7,212 nucleotides of DNA from Halodurantibacterium flavum (GTDB lineage: Bacteria > Pseudomonadota > Alphaproteobacteria > Rhodobacterales > Rhodobacteraceae). Positions 1-5,086 of this stretch are shown here, piece by piece (position 1 is the stretch's first letter; each line of letters opens with the position of its first letter). Under the pieces are notes generated by a model, which saw only the letters and a program-made list of their open reading frames with translations, made no database searches and was not told where the DNA came from. Location of the stretch: positions 1 to 7,212 of the forward strand of contig NZ_JBHUGH010000027.1 in the NCBI RefSeq assembly GCF_042681825.1, in the 5' to 3' direction. Position numbers and translations under genes: made by a program.

Positions 1-268
1 CGCGATGAAACCGCTTGACCCGACGGGTCGAGCCTGACTCCATGCACCAGTCGGCCAGACTGCCCGAGGCGTGGAATGGCTGCCCACGATGCCGTGGAAT
101 CGATGCCCATCTTCCGTGGAATACGCATCGAACATGCGGTCGAACGGACATACAAGGTCTCCCGCGGCGACTGCAGGCGCAGCAAGAATTGCCGGCACAT
201 TTGCGACGGGTTCGTTGTCAGGCGCTGCAGTGCAGCTTCCCTGAAGCGGCCGTTCGTGCAAGCTGCAC
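1..268. other. no supported gene; short palindromes
   Basis: I see no convincing gene here. Long open frames run through the stretch on the plus strand, but they are GC-driven, have no recognisable domain, and continue antisense through the real SDR gene further on. Two short palindromes are visible: GCTGCA-G-TGCAGC at 224-236 and GTGCA-AGC-TGCAC at 256-268, both just past the hairpin at 279-303 when read on the minus strand. They could be part of a decayed intergenic repeat, but with one copy in view this cannot be told. Confidence 0.5.
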
Positions 269-303
269 AAAAGTGGGTGCGGCCTGCGACAGTTGCAGGC
301 CGC
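269..303 (-). terminator. stem-loop, probable minus-strand terminator
   Basis: A perfect 9-bp inverted repeat, GCGGCCTGC at 279-287 and GCAGGCCGC at 295-303, surrounds a 7-nt loop. Read on the minus strand the stem is followed after six bases by TTTT (272-269). The stem is very stable, but the T-run is short and displaced, so this is a weak example of an intrinsic terminator. Its place, 18 bp past the stop of the decayed reading frame at 321-553 and downstream of the SDR gene, fits the end of a minus-strand transcript. Confidence 0.55.
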
Positions 304-320
304 TGATCCTGTCTTCAGGC

Positions 321-553
321 TTAGACTTGGTGGAAAGGCAACTCACCGACTGCCGCATCGTCGAGACCAAGGACCAGCCGGTCCCCTTCAAGCGTCAGGC
401 TCGACGGTTCGACGATGCGCTCATCCTCGGCAACGCTGTCGCCGAAGTCACTGAGACTGCACTTGCGGTGCTGGCGTCAGCTCCCAGCACGTTCTCGACC
501 TCTCCTATCTTCCCGCCATCGGCGCTGCAGACGGGCCTCCAGCGAACGTGGTC
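321..553 (-). pseudogene. possible PRC-barrel-like remnant, frameshifted
   Basis: Just past the SDR stop the minus strand reads RWRPVCSADGGKIGEVENVL and on through GADASTASAV, which resembles the start of a PRC-barrel domain (typically a residue pair followed by DGxKIGxVExVL). That frame runs into noise near 455. A neighbouring frame takes over with SDFGDSVAEDERIVEP and then LEGDRLVLGLDDAAVGELP, ending in TAA at 323-321. One missing base around 455-460 would join the two. There is no ATG or ribosome site at the front, where the frame overlaps the SDR stop, so the 5' end is also lost. The family call rests on eye-matching of a short motif. Both halves read as protein in sequential frames, which is the main reason to regard it as a decayed gene. 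It could instead be unrelated intergenic sequence. Confidence 0.4.
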
Positions 554-1295
554 AGACAGCTACAAAGCCACCATCGACCATCAGCTCTGCGCCACCAACG
601 AAGCTGCTCTCGTCCGATGCAAGGAACATAACTGCCTTTGTCACCTCGTCGGCCTCGGCCAGCCTCCCGAACGGAATGGCCCCCTTCATCCACTCCTCGG
701 CGCCACTGTTGTTCTGCAAGTAGGTCCTCATGGCCGGGGTCAAGACCATGCCCGGCGAAACCACATTCACTCGAATGCCTCTGTCTTTCAGGTCAGTTGT
801 CCATGTACGGGCGAACGACCGGATAGCGGCCTTCGTGGCGCTGTAGACCGACAGGTTGGCGAAGCCCTTGCTTCCAGCTCCCGACCCCGCCAGGACGATA
901 GAGCCGCCGGCCGACATCAATGGCAGGGCCTTCTGCACGGTGTAGACGGTGCCCTTGACGTTGATGTCGAACAACCGGTCGAAATGGTCGTCCTCGATCT
1001 CGTCCACCGGGGCAGACTCGGACACACCAGCATTGGCATAGACCACGTCCACACGACCGTGATCGCGCCTGATCCTGGAATACAGGCGGTCGAGATGGGC
1101 ATGATTACTGACATCCCCTTGGATGCCGACCGCGCCATTGCCGATTTCTGCGACTGCGGCGTCGAGGCGCATTTCGCTGCGGCCGGTAATGTAGACCAGC
1201 GCACCTGCGCTCGCGAAGGCCTTTGCTGTCGCCAGCCCTATGCCATCTGTGCCGCCTGTGATCACAACGACCTTGTCATCAAACCGATTCGCCAT
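552..1295 (-). CDS. SDR family oxidoreductase (classical type)
   Basis: A 247-residue NAD(P)-dependent short-chain dehydrogenase/reductase, cytoplasmic, the usual length for classical SDRs. The cofactor glycine motif TGGTDGIG is at residues 13-20, GDV (60-62) and the ANAG motif (87-90) follow, and the catalytic tetrad is N112, S138, Y151 and K155 with the standard spacing. The C-terminal VGGAELMVDGG is typical of the FabG-like branch. TGR at 37-39, with a basic residue after the second strand, favours NADP(H). The substrate is unknown; a ketone/alcohol is inferred from the fold. Start: ATG at 1295 has AGGGG six bases upstream; the ATG immediately before it (1298) has only three bases of spacing, and an in-frame ATG at 1334 would lie inside the predicted promoter. 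It is divergent from the TetR gene at 1378, the typical layout of a repressor and its target, so regulation by that protein is likely. The gene appears intact. Confidence 0.93.
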   Translation of the reverse strand: MANRFDDKVVVITGGTDGIGLATAKAFASAGALVYITGRSEMRLDAAVAEIGNGAVGIQGDVSNHAHLDRLYSRIRRDHGRVDVVYANAGVSESAPVDEIEDDHFDRLFDINVKGTVYTVQKALPLMSAGGSIVLAGSGAGSKGFANLSVYSATKAAIRSFARTWTTDLKDRGIRVNVVSPGMVLTPAMRTYLQNNSGAEEWMKGAIPFGRLAEADEVTKAVMFLASDESSFVGGAELMVDGGFVAV

Positions 1296-1305
1296 CATTT
1301 GCCCC

Positions 1306-1358
1306 TTTAAGTGAAGTGTTGCTCCACTTAGCATATGGAGTTATCCTCCACTTAGCAA
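1306..1358. promoter_or_regulatory. divergent promoters with repeated operator motif
   Basis: The 82-bp gap between the SDR and TetR genes holds a 12-bp direct repeat, CTCCACTTAGCA, at 1322-1333 and 1346-1357, offset by exactly 24 bp. A partial inverted copy, TAAGTG, lies at 1308-1313 and pairs with CACTTA at 1325-1330; TGGAG-5-CTCCA (1336-1350) forms another short inverted repeat between the copies. Plausible sigma70-like boxes face both ways with 17-bp spacers: toward TetR, TTGCTC (1319-1324) and TATCCT (1342-1347); toward the SDR, TTGCTA (1358-1353) and TATGCT (1335-1330). Each repeat overlaps promoter elements of both directions, so a bound regulator would cover both. The repeats are directly visible; the promoter boxes match only four of six consensus positions each, and assignment to the TetR protein is inferred from adjacency. 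Confidence 0.65.
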
Positions 1359-1377
1359 GTTCGGGAAGGAGAAAGCG

Positions 1378-1938
1378 TTGAATGACAACACCTCATTGAG
1401 AGCCGACGCTCTGAGGAACCGGGAACGCATCATCGCGGCGGCGGAGGAAGTGTTTCTGGAGCGAGGGGCCAACGTCAATCTTGACGAGGTGGCGAGGCGG
1501 GCTGGGGTGGGGGTCGCGACGCTTTATCGACGGTTTTCGACCCGCGAAGAACTTCTCGCGGCGACTTATAGCGCCCGCTTCGTGACTTTTGCGGAGACCA
1601 GCCGATCCCGTGATGCTGATCTCGACCCGCTGAGCGCGCTGCGTCTATATCTGGAAGAGCTGGTGCAATACAGCAATGTCTACCGCGGCCTTGCAGCCTC
1701 GCTCGGAACGGTGTTGCAGGTCGGGACGCCGGGCTGCCTCGCAACCAGTGAAGAGGGTAATCGTCTGTTGCGTCGTGCGCAAAAGGCGGGGGTGGTTCGG
1801 CATGATATCAGCTTTGACGACATCGTTTGCGTAGCAACAGCAGTGTCGCTTGCGACGGAAGAACACCCCGCCCCTGATCCGCACATCACTCACTTGGTTG
1901 GTGTGTTTATCGACGGGATTGCGAATTCCTCTCGGTAA
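1378..1938 (+). CDS. TetR/AcrR family transcriptional regulator
   Basis: A 186-residue one-component regulator. The N-terminal DNA-binding domain is clear: RERIIAAAEEVFLERG (15-30) followed by the helix-turn-helix NLDEVARRAGVGVATLYRRF (34-53), the TetR signature. The remaining ~125 residues form the ligand-binding and dimerisation part; LRRAQKAGVVRHDISFDDIV resembles the C-terminal domain of SbtR-like members, but the ligand cannot be read from sequence. The start is TTG at 1378, supported by AAGGAG six bases upstream; there is no nearby in-frame ATG that would keep the full HTH domain. It is divergent from an SDR gene across a repeat-bearing 82-bp gap, so it most likely represses both that gene and itself. 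It ends immediately before an IS3-family fragment, but the C terminus looks complete at a normal family length. Confidence 0.93.
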   Translation: MNDNTSLRADALRNRERIIAAAEEVFLERGANVNLDEVARRAGVGVATLYRRFSTREELLAATYSARFVTFAETSRSRDADLDPLSALRLYLEELVQYSNVYRGLAASLGTVLQVGTPGCLATSEEGNRLLRRAQKAGVVRHDISFDDIVCVATAVSLATEEHPAPDPHITHLVGVFIDGIANSSR

Positions 1939-1943
1939 CAAGC

Positions 1944-2003
1944 CGCTTCACTGAGGCGCAGATCGCTGGGATGGTCAAGGAGCAGGACCCGAACGGCACG
2001 CAG
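1944..2003 (+). mobile_element. short IS3-family OrfA fragment
   Basis: Right after the TetR stop the plus strand reads RFTEAQIAGMVKEQDP, very close to the conserved N terminus of IS3-family OrfA proteins (…RFTEAQIxGVLKEQEAG). The bases before it, AACAAGCC, look like the usual MNKP/MKKS start with a base lost. The match ends after about 16-18 residues and a stop (TGA at 2016-2018) follows. This is a scrap of an insertion sequence distinct from, and opposite in direction to, the larger remnant at 2457-3052. It marks a recombination point between the TetR gene and the VOC remnant. It is too short to assign to a named element. Confidence 0.55.
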
Positions 2004-2022
2004 GTTCGGATCATCTGAGTTC

Positions 2023-2312
2023 TTGCTGGATGATCCTGTCTGCTTTGATCTGATGCTGGGGCTGCCAGGGGCCGGGTATCATTTCGAATTCACTCGGTTA
2101 GAGGGGCACGAGGCTGGTCGCGCACCGACCAAGGGCAATCTGACCGTCTTTTACCTGCCGGACACTGAGACCTGGCGCGAAGGCGTGGCGAGGATGCAAG
2201 CTGCGGGGTTCGAGCCCGTGGCTTCCTTCAACCCCTATTCGGACGTCAACGGTCGCACTTCGAAGATCCGGACGGCTATCGCATCGTTCTGCAAAACGCC
2301 GCTTGGCCGTAG
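2023..2312 (+). pseudogene. VOC (glyoxalase/bleomycin-resistance fold) remnant
   Basis: The plus strand encodes LMLGLPGAGYHFEFTRLEGH, then GRAPTKGNLTVFYLPD and MQAAGFEPVASFNPY, characteristic of a VOC-superfamily metalloprotein of about 130 residues (glyoxalase/bleomycin-resistance/dioxygenase fold). At about 2258 the frame breaks: one missing base, and the next frame continues at 2259 with FEDPDGYRIVLQNAAWP and a TAG stop at 2310-2312. FEDPDGYRIVL is the usual last strand of the domain. The first 30-40 residues, including the first metal-binding strand, are missing: the sequence upstream is IS3-like and has no ribosome site or ATG. The gene is therefore truncated at the front and frameshifted near the end, and presumably dead. 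Such proteins isomerise or detoxify small aldehydes, epoxides or antibiotics; the original substrate is not evident. The open frame that continues past the shift to 2676 is not meaningful. Confidence 0.85.
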
Positions 2313-2456
2313 GCGTCACGGCGGCTCTACGCGCGCCAAAAACGGTGGATTTCGACCGAGGCAGAAACGCCTGAGTTATGACCCAGGCCGCCGATGCACG
2401 GAGCCCTTTGATATGTGCCGGCTGCTGTTCGCAATCGAGAAACTGGCGTGGCTGCG
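2313..2456. other. unassigned junction segment
   Basis: These ~140 bp lie between the VOC stop and the point where the IS3 OrfB frame ceases to match its family. Neither strand gives a recognisable product. On the minus strand the OrfB frame stays open for 26 unrelated codons to TAA at 2378-2376. It may be a fragment of a third element or the far side of the deletion that removed the rest of OrfB. Confidence 0.5.
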
Positions 2457-2543
2457 GAAGCCGCTCTGGCTGACTCCAAGAACACGGCACATCCGGTTGA
2501 TCGGGAAGCTGGCCTTCTCTGCCTCGATGAAGCCGAAGGTCAT
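2457..2543 (-). pseudogene. IS3-family transposase OrfB, N-terminal stub
   Basis: Starts at ATG 2543, overlapping the OrfA stop as ATGA. It reads MTFGFIEAEKASFPINRMCR and then VLGVSQSGF, the standard opening of IS3-family OrfB (the HTH_21-type region). After residue 29 the sequence stops resembling the family, where one would expect a continuation such as FAW. The integrase core with the DDE residues (normally another ~240 residues) is missing, so there is no transposase activity. Confidence 0.8.
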
Positions 2544-2824
2544 CGACTTCCCTCCTTCGCGAAGAAGGCCGCGGCTTTTTTCAGGATGTCGCGCTCCTGC
2601 TTCAGCACCGCGTTCTCCCGTCGCAGCCGCTTCAGCTCGGCATGTAAATCGACCGGTGCCTCACTTGGCTCGATGACATCACCCTCTTGGCTCAGCCACC
2701 GCGTCAGCGTCGATAACCCGATGCCCAGATCCTCCGCGATCTCCCGCCGAGTCCTGCCGCTGGCCAGTGCCAGTCACACCGCTTCACGCCGAAACTCCGG
2801 CGTCGGTCTGTTTCCGTTTTCCAT
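2540..2824 (-). pseudogene. IS3-family transposase OrfA with internal stop
   Basis: A 94-codon OrfA of full family length: MENGNRPTPEFRREAV, then the DNA-binding helix-turn-helix SGRTRREIAEDLGIGLSTLT, then a leucine-zipper/coiled-coil segment LHAELKRLRRENAVLKQERD and the tail ILKKAAAFFAKEGSR. Codon 17 is TGA (2776-2774), where relatives usually have arginine, consistent with a CGA-to-TGA transition. The start ATG at 2824 has GGGAGG upstream. With the stop, and with OrfB truncated, it is non-functional. Confidence 0.85.
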
Positions 2825-3040
2825 AGAACACCTCCCGGTTCCTCAGTTGGTGCTCTCCACTTTTCCCGGGCAAGTTCAAACGCCGTCAGGCCGCACTCAT
2901 CGCTCGGCACCTCACGCCGCGCGAAGCGGGCCGGACGCTTGCGCTATCCGAGGGCGCCGCGCCCGGCGCGCTTGTCCTGAAACCATCCGCCGACTACCAA
3001 ACTCAAACCGGCAGACTCTCGTTATGACCAAGGGACCAAT

Positions 3041-3052
3041 GGGGGCAGGTCA
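3041..3052 (-). repeat. probable IS3-type terminal inverted repeat
   Basis: TGACCTGCCCCC, read on the minus strand and followed by ATTGGTCCC, begins with TGA and has the GC-rich composition of IS3-family ends, and faces OrfA in the right direction. Its partner is lost, so no target-site duplication can be checked. Confidence 0.6.
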
Positions 3053-3216
3053 CTCATTAGAACTCCGCTATTTGAGGCGACAGGTGCCGCCGATGTGTGA
3101 CGTCGTGATAGACTAGGAACAGGGTGCCTTGCAGCGATGCCCGAAAGCCCCCGGGATTGCTCCGAAGACGGAAGGAAAAGCGATGGAGGCGCCACAGCGG
3201 GAGAGGGAAGCACGAC

Positions 3217-3244
3217 AAGGGCGGGTGTATCCAGCCGCCCTTTT
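3217..3244. terminator. intrinsic terminator after the SDR operon
   Basis: An 8-bp stem, AAGGGCGG (3217-3224) with CCGCCCTT (3235-3242), and a 10-nt loop, followed on the plus strand by a total of TTTT (3241-3244). It lies about 20 bp past the stop of the minus-strand SDR gene, so its natural job is to end that operon. The longer T-run, however, is on the plus side; on the minus side only TT follows the stem. It may act in both directions and insulate the operon from readthrough out of the IS remnant. The stretch 3053-3216 beside it holds no gene I can support. Confidence 0.7.
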
Positions 3245-3263
3245 GCTTGGTGGGGCGTGTTGC

Positions 3264-4004
3264 TTAGAACTGCTGGCTGGTCGGCCGCAGAACGATTGCG
3301 TTGATGTCGACATCGGCGGGTTGCTCGATCGCAAAGGCGATGGCACGGGCAACCGATGAGGCGGGGATCGCCTCTTTGTAAAAGTCGAGTACCGTCTCTG
3401 TCGCGGTGCCCGAAGTGCCATGCTTTAGCTCGCTATCGACGGCCCCGGGCTCGATTGAGGTCACGCGGACCTTGGCGCCGACTTCCTGCCGCAACCCTTC
3501 GGAGATAGCGCTGACCGCAAACTTGGTACCCGAATAGACGGTGCCACCCGGCGCGAAAACCTTGATGCCCGCAACTGAACTGAGGTTGATGATATGTCCG
3601 CTTTCCTGCGCGAGGAAGCGCGGCAGAACAGAGGCGATGCCGTAGAGCACGCCCTTGAGGTTTACGTCGATCATCTGGTCCCACTCGCCGGTATTCACTT
3701 CCGACATGGGGCGGATCGGCATGAGGCCCGCGTTGTTGACCAGCACGTCCAGCCTGCCGAAATCGGTGACCACCGCGTCGACGACTGCTTCGACCTGCGC
3801 CTTGTCGGTCACGTCCAGCGTATAGGCGCGGGCCATACCTCCTGCTTGCTCGATCTGTGCGACCACCTCGTTGAGCCGGTCCTTGCGGCGCGCCGCCACC
3901 GCGACATGGGCGCCGCGTGCTGCAAGCAGCTTCGCGGTTTCCGCGCCGAGGCCCGTGCTGCCGCCGGTAATCAGGACGATTTTTCCTTCGATTCCTTCAC
4001 TCAT
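3264..4004 (-). CDS. SDR family oxidoreductase (YdfG-like group)
   Basis: A 246-residue NAD(P)-dependent short-chain dehydrogenase/reductase. The cofactor motif TGGSTGLG is at 13-20, AARRKDRL (37-44) suggests NADP preference, NNAG is at 90-93, N115 lies in DVNLKG, the catalytic serine is in SS 142-143, and Y157 and K161 complete the active site. The end DVDINAIVLRPTSQQF is the ending commonly seen in the YdfG/serine-dehydrogenase-like SDR group. The substrate is unknown. Start: ATG at 4004 has GGAG six bases upstream; longer readings begin in the region between genes and have no homologous sequence. It is the last gene of a minus-strand operon behind a DJ-1/PfpI gene and a broken DUF1330 gene, and a stem-loop terminator follows its stop. 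It is intact, and clearly different in sequence from the SDR at 552-1295, so the two are not a recent duplication. Confidence 0.93.
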   Translation of the reverse strand: MSEGIEGKIVLITGGSTGLGAETAKLLAARGAHVAVAARRKDRLNEVVAQIEQAGGMARAYTLDVTDKAQVEAVVDAVVTDFGRLDVLVNNAGLMPIRPMSEVNTGEWDQMIDVNLKGVLYGIASVLPRFLAQESGHIINLSSVAGIKVFAPGGTVYSGTKFAVSAISEGLRQEVGAKVRVTSIEPGAVDSELKHGTSGTATETVLDFYKEAIPASSVARAIAFAIEQPADVDINAIVLRPTSQQF

Positions 4005-4119
4005 TTTCTTCTCCATCTGATTTGGAAAGGTCGCGAGATGCGGCCTTTGTTTTGCGCGCCGTAGCCATTGGTGCGATGACGGCGCACTTGGTTGCCTGCG
4101 TGATCCCACAGATCGGGGG

Positions 4120-4403
4120 TCAGCCGTCTGTTCCCTCGACGGGGTAGACCTGGTCCGTGCTGCCCTGTACGCGATGCGGACGCGCCGCGAAGTGTTCGGA
4201 ACGCGCGTATCAGGCTTTCGCCGTCTCCATCGTGGGGAAGCTCAGGATCGTGATGCCGTCGACTGGATCGCCCGCGAGCACCACGTGAGGGCCGTAAGAG
4301 GCGAGCGATGCGCGTCCCTTGCCGCGGGCGTGTTCGCTCTGTAGCGATTAAGCGCCGCGGGGTCGGTGACACTGCCTTGGATGAACACGGCGAAGGTGGT
4401 CAT
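4120..4403 (-). pseudogene. DUF1330-like small protein, frameshift plus stop
   Basis: Begins at ATG 4403 overlapping the DJ-1 stop as ATGA and reads MTTFAVFIQGSVTDPAALNR. Around 4335-4345 one base appears to be missing, and the next frame carries on with SEHARGKGRASLASYGPHVV, LAGDPVDGITILSFPTMETA, then a TGA at 4212-4210 where DUF1330 proteins normally have tryptophan (AxxWY), then SEHFAARPHRVQGSTDQVYP and a final TGA at 4122-4120. The total of ~94 codons is the usual length. The ordered match across two frames is strong evidence for the DUF1330 / dimeric alpha-beta-barrel family, whose biochemical role is largely unknown; relatives are often found near oxidoreductases. With a frameshift and a nonsense codon it should make no full protein, unless one or both are sequencing errors. 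The ~115 bp between it and the SDR start show no gene. Confidence 0.82.
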
Positions 4404-5086
4404 GCGGCCGTCTCAAGTTCCTTGATCAGGCGCTGCGCGGCTTCGGCAGAGGAGCCCGGGTTCTGGCCCGTGATCAACAGGCCGTCCTGCACCACGTACG
4501 AGCTCCAGTCGGGCCCCTTCGAGTAGACCCCGCCCTTGGCCTTCAGCTCGTCCTCGACCAGGTACGGCACCACCTCGGTCAACCCGACCGCGGCCTCTTC
4601 GCTGTTGGTGAACCCCGTGACCTTCCTGCCTTTCACAAGCGGCCGACCATCAGGTGTCGTGACATGGCGCAGGACGCCGGGCGCGTGGCAGACTAGGGCG
4701 ACCGGCTTGTTCGTCGCCAGAAAGCTTTCAATCAGCGCTCGCGAGTCCGCGCTCTCCGAAAGATCCCACAGCGGACCGTGACCGCCGGGGTAGAACACCG
4801 TGTCAAAGTTCCCCTCGGACACATCCGCGAGCTTGGCCGTGTTTGCAAGAAGCTCGTTGGCCTCGCTGTCGGCCTCGAACCGACGCGTTTGGTCCGTCTG
4901 GAAGTTGGGCTCGTTGCTCTTGGGATCGAGGGGCGGCTGCCCGCCCTTCGGTGAGGCAAGGGTGATCTCCGCCCCCGCGTCCTTGAACGCGTAGTAGGGT
5001 GCAGCCAACTCCTCCAGCCAGAAGCCGGTCTTGCGGCCCGTATCGCCAAGCTGGTCGTGCGATGTCAGAACGATTAGAACTTTCAT
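4400..5086 (-). CDS. DJ-1/PfpI family protein, Hsp31/GATase1-like
   Basis: A 228-residue cytoplasmic protein of the class I glutamine-amidotransferase-like superfamily, closest in layout to the Hsp31 group (glyoxalase III / chaperone / deglycase proteins). Visible marks: N-terminal strand MKVLIVLTS, TGFWLEELAAP with E26 at the position of the acidic active-site residue, PGGHGPLWDL (100-109), the nucleophile elbow VCHAPG with C133 followed by H134, then GFTNSEE (158-164) and TGQNPGSS (206-213). Family members act on methylglyoxal or glycated products, or as holdases; which applies here cannot be read. Start: ATG 5086 with AAGGA about nine bases upstream. It is the first gene of an operon with the overlapping DUF1330 remnant (ATGA, translational coupling) and an SDR. 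A CGGGGA-TG-TCCCCG palindrome lies 40-53 bp ahead of the start and could be an operator. Intact. Confidence 0.92.
   Translation of the reverse strand: MKVLIVLTSHDQLGDTGRKTGFWLEELAAPYYAFKDAGAEITLASPKGGQPPLDPKSNEPNFQTDQTRRFEADSEANELLANTAKLADVSEGNFDTVFYPGGHGPLWDLSESADSRALIESFLATNKPVALVCHAPGVLRHVTTPDGRPLVKGRKVTGFTNSEEAAVGLTEVVPYLVEDELKAKGGVYSKGPDWSSYVVQDGLLITGQNPGSSAEAAQRLIKELETAA

Larger units (their letters stand above)
2457..3052 (-). mobile_element. truncated IS3-family insertion sequence
   Basis: One end of an IS3-family element, read from 3052 downwards. The outer tip TGACCTGCCCCC (3052-3041) looks like an IS3-type terminal inverted repeat, followed by a ~215-bp leader, OrfA (2824-2540), and the first 29 codons of OrfB (2543-2457). 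The rest of OrfB, including the DDE catalytic core, and the second inverted repeat are absent from the window, so the element cannot move by itself. OrfA and OrfB overlap by ATGA, with OrfB in the -1 frame as is normal for the family. An A6G run (2581-2575) near the end of OrfA is the kind of place used for -1 frameshifting, though its phase relative to the codons is not the standard one. The leader is longer than usual, so the exact position of the end carries some doubt. Confidence 0.8.

Noticed and set aside
15..1310. Long open frame of 431 codons on the plus strand
   Set aside because: It runs antisense through the clear SDR gene at 552-1295, has no domain or ribosome site, and its composition follows GC bias in third positions.
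2415..3116. 233-codon plus-strand frame across the IS region
   Set aside because: The minus strand there encodes an unmistakable IS3 OrfA and OrfB start; the plus frame matches nothing.
3100..3216. Possible riboswitch or small structured RNA ahead of the terminator
   Set aside because: I compared it by eye with cobalamin riboswitch, SRP RNA and tRNA features and found no conserved boxes; only local GC-rich hairpins.
552..4004. The two SDR genes as a recent tandem duplication
   Set aside because: Their protein sequences differ throughout apart from SDR motifs, and their C-terminal ends belong to different SDR branches.
2774..4212. TGA read as a sense codon (alternative code or selenocysteine)
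   Set aside because: One TGA falls where relatives have Arg and the other where they have Trp; intact genes end with TGA normally, and both affected genes have other damage. Decay or sequencing error is simpler.
4001..4372. 123-codon minus-strand frame bridging the DUF1330 remnant and SDR
   Set aside because: It reads the DUF1330 sequence in a third frame and ends inside the SDR ribosome-site region; the family match in the other two frames explains the stretch.
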